From Tretioscincus oriximinensis (Eukaryota > Chordata > Lepidosauria > Squamata > Gymnophthalmidae): a stretch of 64,000 nucleotides of DNA. Location of the stretch: NCBI GenBank assembly GCA_022410635.1, contig JAJVDF010000496.1, forward strand, positions 124,001 through 188,000. The letters run 5' to 3'. The notes beneath the pieces are model-generated. The model saw nothing but the letters and a program-made list of their open reading frames with translations. It did no database searches and had not been told where the DNA came from. The translations under genes and the position numbers were made by a program. Below are positions 24,795-34,375 of the stretch, piece by piece. Numbering within the stretch: position 1 is the first letter of the stretch; each line of letters opens with the position of its first letter.

Positions 24795-25553
24795 TAGGGT
24801 TGGCATATTTTGACAGTCCAAAACCAGGACGGTGTGTGTGTGTGCACACAAGCACAAATGCACATATGTGCTCGCACACACGCTTGTGGTGAGACAGGCA
24901 GAACAGAGCTGCACAAAAGCTCTGATCTCCTGTCAAAACTCAAGCGTGTTTCCTCTGCAAGGAGGTGAGTTAGCGCGCTGTGCCTGACAGCAGGTGTGAA
25001 ACCCCGCCTCCTGCAGAGGAGAAGAAGAACTTGGTTCTTATACCCTGCTTTTCTCACCTTTCAAAGGAACTCAAAGCGGCTTACAAGGATATATTTTGCC
25101 CGAAGGCTCACACTCTATCTTCCCCACCAGGCTCTGGTGGTTCCCATGTATCTACTTGCAGTCAGTTGCAATTTCTTGCAATTCATGCTTTCGAACAGCT
25201 GGGTTGGCGAAAGCTACAGGCTAGTGGAAGGTGTTCACCCCTCCCCACGTCCCACACAGGGCTTCAATACCCGATCTCCCAGGCAAGAGACGAATTCCTA
25301 AGCGACTGAGCTATCCGAGCAACTACGGCACGCTCCGAGGTTCTTTCCAGGACCCAGAAAGCAATGCTTGTGCTGCAGCCGTCAGCCCTGACGGCTCCTT
25401 TGCCTTAAAATCCTGGATTTTTACATTCCCAGATGCAGCATCGGGGAATGTAAAAATCTGGGATTTTCTCTTAAAACCCGGAGGGGACTATATTTTAGTC
25501 CCCCAAACTGGGAATGTCCTGCTTTTCCGGGACATATGGCAGCCCTACGCTCA
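24795..25553. mobile_element. Non-autonomous DNA element split by a SINE
   Basis: The left end 'tagggttggcatattttgac' and the right end, as complement 'cgtagggctgccatatgtcc', look like paired terminal repeats. The interior has an inverted pair (25415-25481, 'tggatttttacattccc' against 'ggggaatgtaaaaatct'). A SINE occupies 25019-25322. The pairing of the two ends is inference. Confidence 0.5.
25019..25322 (-). mobile_element. tRNA-derived SINE, near full length
   Basis: Tail 'gaagaagaacttggttctta', body 'gcttttctcacctttcaaag', head complementary to 'gctcggatagctcagtcgct'. One of the best-preserved copies. Confidence 0.88.
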
Positions 25554-26278
25554 CCCCAGGGCTTTGAGAAGGGATCTCTTACTTGAAAGACCAACTCTTA
25601 ATACCTGAAATATTCGTGCCTCACTGAATGTTTATTAAAACAATGCCGCAAAGAACATATTGCAGCCATCTATGCTTTAAAATGTCTTTACAAAATACAA
25701 GCTGGTACCTTTGGAAAGCTTAAGTGCAAAGTTATTCTGCGTTATTTTAAAAATAGGGGGATGGGATGGGTGGTGGTTGATGATTAAAAAGAAAGGTTGC
25801 AATTAGTTATGAATATGCATCTTGCTCACAAATAGGTACACAAGTTCCATGTGGTTTTTCTTGAGCATCTAAAAAGGACAATATGGTTGACTTCAGAGAG
25901 CTCTTTCATAAGTATCATTTAAAACAAAGTCTTAGAAACAAAAAGGCAGCTTTAAAAGGGTAGCAAATGTGTTGCACGGAAGGTACCTTCTGTCGAACAG
26001 TTCTGCCCACAAGCTGTCTGTAGGATATAGAACATCTCTCGAGCATGCTTGCCACCTTGAAGCAGAGCAGTCGGAAGCAGAAAAAACAAAAAGAAGAACC
26101 GAGATAACAGAATGCAAAAGGGGAAAAAAGTGTGAAGAGAAAACAGAGAGAGAGAAATGAGGGACAGCCAATCTATGTTACCATCAAAATACATTTAGAA
26201 ATGAGATTAGCAAACTATGGTCAGAGAATTTAAATGACAGACAACATTAGGACTGCAAGTCAGATCACATATTATGAA

Positions 26279-26293
26279 GGGGGGGGGGGGGGG
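26279..26293. repeat. Run of 15 G
   Basis: A homopolymer, prone to length errors in sequencing. Confidence 0.97.
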
Positions 26294-26509
26294 AATAAAC
26301 AATTCAGCCATTCAGCTTAGCTAAGGCATCATAATCAAAGCGTGAGAAAGGAGTAGTATATTAAGTGAGCCATTTTCAATACAGCAAGACAAAATGCAGT
26401 TTTAATTCCAGAGAGCCCAATTTCTTGTTAGTTGTCTTCTGATGAACATTCACACAAAAACGACTTTCTCTTCCTGAGATATTCTTAATGCGACATTATC
26501 AAAGCTTAC

Positions 26510-26720
26510 CAACTATGTCAAACCACAAAGGGATGTTAGCCGGCTGGACAGAGACAACGCCAACAATTTCCGTCACTCGGTCACTTTCCATGACGGTGAA
26601 GTTGTAGAAGGGCTCATCAAACGTCAGTGGGACTGTGGAGGGTGGAGGTTTCTTGATCCATTCAATGTGGAGACGAGCTGTTGAGGACTTCTGCGGACGA
26701 CCGTTGTCAACAGCTTTGAT
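26510..26720 (-). CDS. FAT3: FAT-family cadherin exon (211 nt) with a non-canonical linker
   Basis: On the minus strand the acceptor is 'gggtgacag' after a pyrimidine-rich stretch and the donor is 'gtaagctt'. The exon encodes 70 codons plus one base (G) that is completed by the next exon. It opens [10 protein letters not shown], the calcium-binding AxDxGxP signature that ends the previous repeat. It then runs through [12 protein letters not shown] in place of the usual DxNDN linker, and continues with [14 protein letters not shown] and [19 protein letters not shown] (residues 40-42) is an N-glycosylation sequon. The loss of DxNDN is, as I recall, a conserved feature of FAT1/FAT3 at this position and is not a mutation in this copy. 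No ORF caller would show the exon as one block, because it lacks an in-frame methionine near its start. Confidence 0.94.
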
Positions 26721-27142
26721 CTGTCACCCGTGGAGAAAGAATCCAGATGACAATGTAGCAAAACATCTTTGTAATTCAGTGTTTAAACAGTAGCATCTTA
26801 GAGACTTTTGTTAATCTCTAAAGCTGTATCCACACATACTGTTTAGTCCAGATTCCTGATAATCCGGTTAATTGGTTTTCTGTTTAATATCTATACTTTT
26901 CATATCTTCTCACAGTTTCTCACTAAAAATTATCCACACAGCTTACTCATTCCGATTTAACCCTATATCCCGATTTGACAGCTGGCTTTCTCAGTTTACC
27001 GATAATTCGGATAACCGGCTTTAAAACCTATTCTGCTAGTTTACCTAATGAGCTGGTGAGGCAAATGCAGTAAAAATTCAACTTTCAGTCAGATTGTAGC
27101 CTAAGGTGCTATGAGATGCTCTTACTACAAAAACCTATGACC

Positions 27143-27526
27143 CCTAGTCATACCTAGGCTTTAATCCAGCTTCAACTCACTTTCAGACTGAGAAAACTCA
27201 TCAGACAAATATAGAGTTTCCACATAAAACCTGCAATAAATCTTTGCCTCTTTAATCAGTTTGGAAAAAGTGCTCTCTCAGGTGCAGCAAATATTAGAAG
27301 TTGCACCTGTTGAAAAACCCTTTCTTCAAACACTATTAAAGGGGTAAAGATCTGCCACAGTTTTTTATGTGGGAGTCCTAGCCAAATGGCAAGCTGTTTC
27401 CTTTCAGAATTCTCCAACTCAGCAAATCCACCTTTGGTTTAGAAGATAAGTATTATTCATTTTGCTGATGTGTTCTTCCATTCTGAAAGTGGGTTGAAGC
27501 TGGGTTAAAAGCTAGGTATGGCCAGG
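27143..27526. mobile_element. Non-autonomous DNA element with ~45-bp inverted ends
   Basis: 27143-27188 ('catacctaggctttaatcca' and 'gcttcaactcactttcag') is mirrored by 27481-27526 ('ctgaaagtgggttgaagctg' and 'ggttaaaagctaggtatg') with about six differences. The 384-bp unit has no transposase. I could not fix a target duplication. Confidence 0.75.
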
Positions 27527-28436
27527 CCCTACGGGGAGAAACGAATGTATTGTTTCAGCAACGGACCATGCACAACAAAATCCATTCGGCTCTGGTGTTA
27601 ATTAAGCCAAGGAGAGGAAGGGGCCACGCCAGCTTCTCAGTTTTGGAAAATGCTTTCCCATTTAAATCCTTGTTTATTTTTCCTTGGAAAGGACTGATAA
27701 GACATTAAAACATGCTGGAAGTGGAGGAGCAGGAGGGAAGCCATTGCTCTGTGTGGCAAGCCACCAGGCACCTGGGCCTGCTCAATATTTTACTGCTTGC
27801 CATCCTCCTATTTTCAACCTCGGTGAAAATGTTCCAGCACCAATGGCAGCCTCAAAATCCAAGGCCTTCAATTAATGTTCCGTGTTAAGAAGGATCAGCC
27901 AAGAATTCTTTATATTCACTAAGATCCAGACTATTAAAAAGAGATTCTTACATATATTTGAGAAAACGATTTGCCTCATTGTTTCATTTTGAATGGGGAT
28001 GCCTGAATTCAAATTAGGGAACAGAGGGGCTGGAATCCAGCAGCTCTTGATTGATCGGGTGCTTCTGGCAAAGCTAGGTCCGCTGCTGCCAACGAGAGCT
28101 AGCAGGGGTTGCAACGCATTTCCCAGTATTTAAAGGGGCACAAGACTTTGCATTCAGGTATTCAGGAAGAGTCTTTTGCAAGCATTCCCACTGCTTGCTC
28201 ATATAGTTGGAGAGCCATTCTGTTATTTTACTTATTTGATTTACACCCAACCCACCCCACAAAAGGCTCTGGGCAGCTCACAATGCAATACAAAACATAA
28301 AATACAAGTTAATTATATAAAACTAGTACAATACAACATGAATTATAAAAAACAGATCCAGGAAATGTTTAAAAACAAATTGCAATCATAGCCCCACAAA
28401 GTATGCCAATTCACACTCAAAGGATATTAAAACTGC

Positions 28437-28629
28437 AGTGGAAGTGTAGTGGTTAGAGTGTCAGCCTCTTAGCTGGGAATCTCCCAGTTCAATTCTACAC
28501 CACTCCACAAAAGCCAGCTGGGTTACCTAATTAACATCAGAGAAGCCCTGCTGAATCCGGACGGAGCGCATCTAGTCCAGCATTCTGTTTCACTCAGAGG
28601 CACACCAATAAGAGCTCCCTCAGTCCCAC
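28437..28629 (+). mobile_element. Second-family tRNA SINE, left part (split copy)
   Basis: The tRNA-like head 'gaagtgtagtggttagagtg' and 'aaagccagctgggttaccta' are followed by a short CR1-like piece ('agccctgctgaatccggacg', 28536-28608), then the SINE again ('agagctccctcagtcccac'). It resumes after the LTR at 29058 ('cccacctacttca') and ends near 29155 with 'gccactttgaggctctttgg' and 'gttataaaaaccaagctttc'. Confidence 0.8.
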
Positions 28630-29057
28630 TGTCATGTCTGCCTGAATTTGGAGGATGACGAAGACTCAGACGGCGAGATCACAACTGAGCTTCAAACAGA
28701 AGTGACAGCCGACAGGCCCTGCCCTGCCTTTGATAAAGACTCAACTTTGGAAGCAGAATCTCTGCCAAAAACTGAGCAGCAAATCACAGCTGAACAGCAG
28801 AGATGAAGAACAGGAAGAGGAAGGCTTGGATCAGAAACAACTAGTACTATGGAGTTGTCAAGATGACACTCTTCTCTGACACTCTTCTCTGAATGTTTAT
28901 TTTCTGACTCAGATTGGACTGGATATTTAAGGGTCTCTTGGAAACGTATTTCCAAGACCTCTTCGTTTTCTCTTGCTCTGTGAGGTCTGTGGAAAGTTTA
29001 CTTGTGTTTCTATAAACTGCTGTCCAGGCTCAGGGTCAGAAGCAGCAGAAGCTGACA
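28630..29057 (+). mobile_element. Solo LTR, 428 bp, with 5-bp target duplication
   Basis: It begins TGTCATG and ends GCTGACA (TGTCA...TGACA), flanked by CCCAC at 28625-28629 and 29058-29062. Deleting the LTR and one CCCAC restores the SINE phrase 'ctcagtcccacctacttca', so the empty site can be read from sister SINEs. A TATA-like 'ggatatttaaggg' near 28920 suggests plus orientation. No internal sequence remains. Confidence 0.9.
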
Positions 29058-29262
29058 CCCACCTACTTCAAAAGAGAAAAATAGAAAGTTATGTAAGCCA
29101 CTTTGAGGCTCTTTGGGTTGAGAAAAGTGGGTTATAAAAACCAAGCTTTCTTGTTCTTGGTGTGGTCTCTGGGAGACAAATGTCCACTTGTTACCTGATC
29201 CTGCTCAATGCGAATGCCAGGTTTTGATACTTGCAAAGCACTCCTACAACCCTTTTGCAACG

Positions 29263-29324
29263 TTTGGGCCTTTTTGCTCTGGCTATGCACCCCCTAGTGC
29301 ATAGCCAGTGCAAAAAGGCCCAAA
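29263..29324. repeat. Near-perfect 62-bp hairpin
   Basis: Arms 29263-29290 and 29297-29324 are 28 bp each, with one mismatch and a 6-base loop. It directly precedes the duplicated segment at 29325. Confidence 0.95.
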
Positions 29325-29492
29325 GGTACTTCCCCTTGACAACCAGCAAATAAAATATGATGGGAGAGTATTCCATGTGTACAGAATATCAGAACAAGAC
29401 TCGTAATTTATTGCAAAGGTATGAACAAGGCAAACTAAAACTGGTTAACCAATAAAGTAGTTTATTAGTAAATACCAGAATAAACAAGTGCC
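29325..29492. repeat. Duplicated segment, copy A
   Basis: It matches 30345-30512 in direct orientation over about 168 bp with few differences (for example 'atgggagagtattccatgtg' and 'aacaaggcaaactaaaactg' in both). Confidence 0.93.
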
Positions 29493-29530
29493 AATTGCTT
29501 GGACTATTCCCCTAAATAGTCCAAGCAATT
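29493..29530. repeat. Perfect 38-bp hairpin
   Basis: Arms 29493-29508 and 29515-29530 (16 bp) are exact inverse complements around a 6-base loop. It immediately follows duplicated copy A. Confidence 0.96.
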
Positions 29531-29783
29531 AGCAGGAACAGAGAATTCATCTTGCTAATTGCTTCGCTATGAATCCATCACTCCATTCTTTTTTTGTTAT
29601 AATTTCTAAAGAAACAAATAAAAGAAAATATTCTTTCTGCTTTACTGGGGAAAAAAACCAAAAACAACTACATAGGATTACTGCAGAAAGTCTGTGACGT
29701 GTGGATAGTTTTGGCAAGAAACTGAGAGAGCAAGAGGCAAAGGAATTTGATATTGGCAACAAAGTAGCCAATAGTATTAACTA

Positions 29784-30150
29784 TTATAAGGCCCTAAATA
29801 ATTTGGCCCCCAAATATCTAAAGGAACACCTTCTCCTATATCAACCTGCCTGTGCCTTAAGATCTGCAGAGGAGGCCCTCCTAACTGTACCACCTCTCTC
29901 AGTGGAAAAGAAGGTGGGAACCTGGGATAAGGCCTTCTCTGTGGCAGCCCCCAAACTATGGAACAATCATCATCTTTGTATGCATTCAGAAAATGCTTGG
30001 AGATGCACTTCTTTGGCCTGGCCTTTGGCTGAAAAAACTGTTCTCCTTTCCCTATCCTCAGATACTGCTGTTTTAATAGGTTAATCTGGGTTTGAAATGT
30101 TGCGTTTTTATTGTTGACTGCCCTGAGACCTTCAGGTATAGGGCAGCATA
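29784..30150 (+). mobile_element. L2-like LINE ORF2 C-terminus and 3' tail
   Basis: An open frame encodes LAPKYLKEHLL, then LRSAEEALLTVPPLS and KAFSVAAPKLWNN, the C-terminal region found after the reverse transcriptase in L2-type LINEs. The untranslated end is 'gactgccctgagaccttcag' plus 'gtatagggcagcata'. The copy is 5'-truncated. No catalytic domain is present. Confidence 0.78.
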
Positions 30151-30420
30151 GTCTTGTTGTTCTGATATTCTGTACATATGGAATACTCTCCCATTGTATT
30201 TTATTTGCTGGTTGTCAAGGGGAAGTACAGTAGTTCCTTCTCCCAAATGCTTTTGTTTGTTTGTTTATTGATTGATTGATTTATAACAATCAAAACAAAC
30301 AAACAAAATTTATAACAAACAAACATTTGGGATGAGGAACTACTGTACTTCCCCTTGACAACCAGCAAATAAAATACAATGGGAGAGTATTCCATGTGTA
30401 CAGAATATCACAACAAGACT
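30150..30420. repeat. Large inverted repeat (~97-bp arms)
   Basis: 30150-30249 and 30325-30420 are inverse complements with a 3-base indel and about three substitutions. The ~75-bp centre is itself partly self-complementary (TTTG/CAAA repeats). The right arm is the left part of duplicated copy B. Confidence 0.94.
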
Positions 30421-30512
30421 CGTAATTTATTGCAAAGGTATGAACAAGGCAAACTAAAACTGCTTAACCAATAAACTAGTTTATTAGTAAATTCCAGAAT
30501 AAACAAGTGCTC
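30345..30512. repeat. Duplicated segment, copy B
   Basis: The direct counterpart of 29325-29492. Its first ~75 bp also form the right arm of the large inverted repeat, so the same sequence is present three times within 1.2 kb. Confidence 0.93.
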
Positions 30513-30935
30513 TCAGTATGCAGCCTAAGAAGCAGCTAACGGGAAACCATGAGAAAGATTAATTTTATCGCTTACACCTTGTTCATAGGTTCCATATAAA
30601 CCCATGAGATCAAGCTGATGGATTCCTGGGGCAGGAAGATATTCCTTATGTTCTCGGTCAACATTTTGTGGTAATAGGCGGAAGGATAAGTGTATTCATT
30701 CGTCTTCCTCCTCCACAGAATTCTTCAGAAAAGTCTCCCTTTTCCCCTCCAAACACTCAGTAGGGAATTTCAAACAAAATCAAATGATTTTTCAGGGGCA
30801 TCAAGCATGAAGTCCTCACATCACTGGAAAGGGCTGAGGAAACTTCCTGATGGAATACAATTGTCTAAAAGAACATAAAATTGAAGCCTGTCCTTGAAAG
30901 CGGAGTGGATGCTTATTTCAACAATGGACGCTTAC

Positions 30936-31250
30936 CGTTAAGATATCATAGCTCCCAGCTGTGAACTGTTTTCTCGAAGAGACCATCCCAGTCTTTGGGT
31001 CAATGAAAAATTTTCCATCCTCATTTCCATCCACAACGCTGTAGGAAATCTCAGCATTCGGGCCTTCATCCTTGTCAAAGGCAAAAGCCCTGTAGATGGG
31101 CTCCCCTCTTTTTTTGCGGTCTCTCTCAGGCAGTTTGATCTGATAGACTTTCTCTGGGAATTGGGGTTTGTTGTCATTTTCATCCAGAACTTGAACCACC
31201 AGCCATACTGTAGACTGCTTCGGAGAGACGCCTCCATCCGTAACTGTAAC
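30936..31250 (-). CDS. FAT3: FAT-family cadherin exon (315 nt, 105 codons)
   Basis: The exon starts after 'tcccctcag' and ends in ACG before 'gtaagc'; it is exactly 105 codons, phase 0 at both ends. Residues 1-10 ([10 protein letters not shown]) finish one cadherin repeat. Residues 22-28 (LDENDNK) carry the calcium-binding DxNDN linker. The next repeat follows, with [11 protein letters not shown], the calcium motif [11 protein letters not shown], and DPKTGMVSS before the final strand (GSYDILT). The basic DRKKRGEP stretch and AFAFDKDEG fit FAT3 as I recall it; FAT1 has a longer, different insert there. The open frame runs past both splice sites into intron, so the outermost residues of the raw ORF are not coding. 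The exon is intact, with no stop or frameshift. In humans FAT3 is linked to neuronal and retinal dendrite patterning and planar polarity; that role is knowledge of the family and is not shown here. Confidence 0.95.
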
Positions 31251-31320
31251 CTGAGGGGAAAATAATAATAGATAAGTATCTTTATATATATAAAAAATGC
31301 ACACATACATATGGTGTAGG

Positions 31321-31825
31321 GATGTCAAAAAGTGAAGGAATTTTGGTATAAAGTGGAAAGAGAAATAAATAATATATTTCTATTGCAGTTAAGAACAAAA
31401 AAAATTGCAATATTACATGGTGACTTGGATACAATTATACCTGTAATGGTGAGGGATGTGCTCAGACCATGTTCGTAAGTGGGTAGTAAGATAGTGCATT
31501 ATGGATGATACAGAAAATGTAATTGCAACTGAAATTTCTAACTGCAGAATTAATAATTTGGGAAATGCTGGAAAAATAAGGGAATGTAAACAGAAACAGT
31601 GGATAGTAAAAAATTATATGGAGGGCAGATTAGGGAGTGAAGTGATGCATGTAAAATTACAATTGAGTTTCCAAATTAAAACCCTATAGCCAAATGTTAT
31701 TGAGTTTGATGTAGATAGGGGAAAGGAGGGGGGAGGGCAAAAAGGGGAGAAAAATGGTTTGAAACACTGGATGTATGAATGGAAAGTTTATTGTACTTAA
31801 GTGTTTTAAGATAAAAAAACAAAAG
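31321..31825 (+). mobile_element. Possible L1-like 3' end
   Basis: A guanine-rich polypurine tract ('ggggaaaggaggggggaggg', 31719-31738) followed about 80 bp later by an A-rich end ('aagataaaaaaacaaaag') resembles an L1 3' untranslated region. A similar G-rich-then-A-rich unit is at 63653-63928. No reverse transcriptase motif is readable. Confidence 0.4.
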
Positions 31826-32714
31826 ATGTGCCGTGAGGGACAGATGTATGCCCTATAGAAGGATCCCTCAGCCACTTTCCTCTAAGCAGAAAATATGTTT
31901 CCATAGGTGGGACTAGGCACAGATTGACTAGAGGTATCATCCAACTCAGGGCTAGATGCAGTGCAGGCTGGGAGCTGTAGTCTGAAAGACAGGGCCCTGT
32001 GCAGGCCAGGCAGAAGACTATTCGGACTACACTTCCTAGCAGGCCCCACTTACTAGCCCAACAGCTCCATTTCACAGTCTCTTCACATGTGGGCTGCTAC
32101 TGTCAGCTTTGAGAAACTGTTGGGCATACAAGCTTTTATAATAAATATTTGTCATCAGGAAAAAACGGCATAAGAAAGCAGAAATACACAAACCACAAAA
32201 CCAAAAATAGAAAATCTGCCGGAAGATGAGAAACCGGAGAAAAAAAGATTAATCAAAATAAGTGGTAAATGAGAAATGGGGAGTTCAAAATGAACAATCC
32301 TTGAGATCTCACTTGAAATCTCCAATTGTTGCCGATTGACTCCAAACCATATTAATGCAAACAGAAATCTGTTTCTGCCTCACTTTTCTAATGGTATAAA
32401 ATATCAAATACAATTATCAAAATACACTCAAACTTCCTTATCGTTCTCTCTCTTTTAATGTCACACATTAATTTTATCTCTTGCTAGTTCTCTGATCTTC
32501 CATTATTCCTATGATACCCAGCATAAATTATAAGCCGTTCCATTTTACACAGCCGTTCAAGAGCTAATTTAGGTCCTTTTGCTCTCTTCCAGCTTCAACT
32601 CATTAGGACTCCTTTACCTCCATTTATAGGGCACTAATTTGAATGTTTCCTACAGCCACACACGTAATTCTGCAAGGTTTCAAGAAAAAGGCAGATACCC
32701 ATTCAACCATTAAG

Positions 32715-32817
<103 letters not shown>

Positions 32818-33781
32818 AATAACTATGGATTTTAATAATGATAGGATTTTTTTAAATATCCAGTATAGCCCTGTAGTAAAGAAACAGTATTATGTTATAT
32901 TGCTATGGTCAGTAAAAACCCTTTTCCATATGCTATTGCCCTAGCAAATGCTTATTTATTTACTCATTTATTTATCTACATCTCTTTATCTCGCCCTATA
33001 ACTGAAGGTCTCAGGGCAGTTAACAATAAAACAGAATTAACTGGAAAATAGGGTGACTGTAATGTTTAACAACATACCATACAAATGTAGTGGTGACTGA
33101 AACACACTGTGAAGATCATGCACTTCTGGGTATTTTGTGCTAACAAAATGCTGAAACAGCCTGACATTCAGTTTTTCACTGTAAATTACTTGCCCAATTC
33201 AGTATAGAATTAGATTTTTACGTGGAAACCAAATCACACCATAATGCAAGAGATTCTATTTTGACTGTAGCTTGACTCTCAGTGAGACAGTAAACATGAG
33301 CATGAAATGTTTTATTTCAAATCTGTAAGGAGGGTTCACTTGAACTGAGTATTTCTCCAAACCAGTAATGTCCATATATAAAATCAGGTGTCATTGTGGA
33401 AGAAGTTCCAGCCAACTCAAAGACACAAGATAAGAGCGCATCAATTTTTGTTGGTGTAGGAATATGCATATATAATTGTAACATTTGTCAATTAATCAGC
33501 AGACCAAGGAATGTTATGCTTTTTAGTGTACATGGGAATTTTGTAACACATTTTTTTTCAGAGCTTGGAATCTGACAGCTCATTAATTGTGAAACTGCTT
33601 TGCGTGGCCACAAGGAATAGTTCTCTCTCTGTGTGTTATACACATAGATTTATTCTGATTTTTAAAATACATTCTTATTCCTGCAGTTCTAGAAAGAAAC
33701 ATTCTCTTATGCTTCCAGTTTTTGAATAGGGTCTCAATTTTGAAAGGTACATTAGATTCTATGTTCTCAAACGAGGATTAT

Positions 33782-33995
33782 AAGAACATAAAAACATAAG
33801 AGGAACCCAGCTGAATCAGGCCAAGCATTCTGTCTCACAGAGTGGCTCACAAATTTCATTAGGGCAGTCTCAAGCAGAAAAAGGCAAAACCCACCCCTGA
33901 TTTGACTCCCTGCAAGTGGTATTTCAGGAATACTACAGGTTTTCCCATCCTAATATCTGTTGATACATCAGTCTTCCATGAATTTATCTAATCCT
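33782..33995 (-). mobile_element. CR1-like LINE 3' fragment (TTCTTATG family)
   Basis: 'aagaacataaaaacataaga' tail octamers, then 'attctgtctcacagagtg'. A second copy in the same orientation follows directly. Confidence 0.8.
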
Positions 33996-34002
33996 ATCTT
34001 AG

Positions 34003-34375
34003 AACATAAGAACACAAGAGGAGCCCTGCTGGGTTGGGCCAGAGCCCATCTAGTCCAGCATTCTGTCTCACACAGTGACCCATCAAGGCAAAATCTTCAC
34101 GTGCTCTTGATGTCCTGCAAATGGGATTTCAGAAATACTGTCTGTTGTGCTTTCTCAGAGGCAGCATCAAGTCATCCATCCTAGTAGCTGTTTATTCCCT
34201 TGGTGTCCATGAACATGTCTAATCCTCTCTTAAAGCTATCCAGGCTGTTAGCTATCACCACCTCTTCTGGAAATAAATTCCAAATTCATCTTCTGGGTGA
34301 AAATATCCTTTACTTTGTTCTCACTCTTCAACCCGTTAATTTCAAGGAATGCTCCCTTGTCCTAGAGTTGTTTGA
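34003..34375 (-). mobile_element. CR1-like LINE 3' fragment, second adjacent copy
   Basis: 'agaacataagaacacaagag' starts the tail, then 'ccatctagtccagcattctg' and a coding remnant ending near the 'VALDSFK'-type region. Better preserved than its left neighbour. Confidence 0.82.

Larger units (their letters stand above)
26721..30935 (-). other. FAT3: Intron of the FAT gene, 4,215 bp
   Basis: A phase-0 intron between the 315-nt and 211-nt exons. It contains a TIR element, a SINE interrupted by a solo LTR, an L2-like LINE end and a group of strong inverted repeats (29263-30420). Nothing is recognised at 27530-28430 or 30520-30930. Confidence 0.9.
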
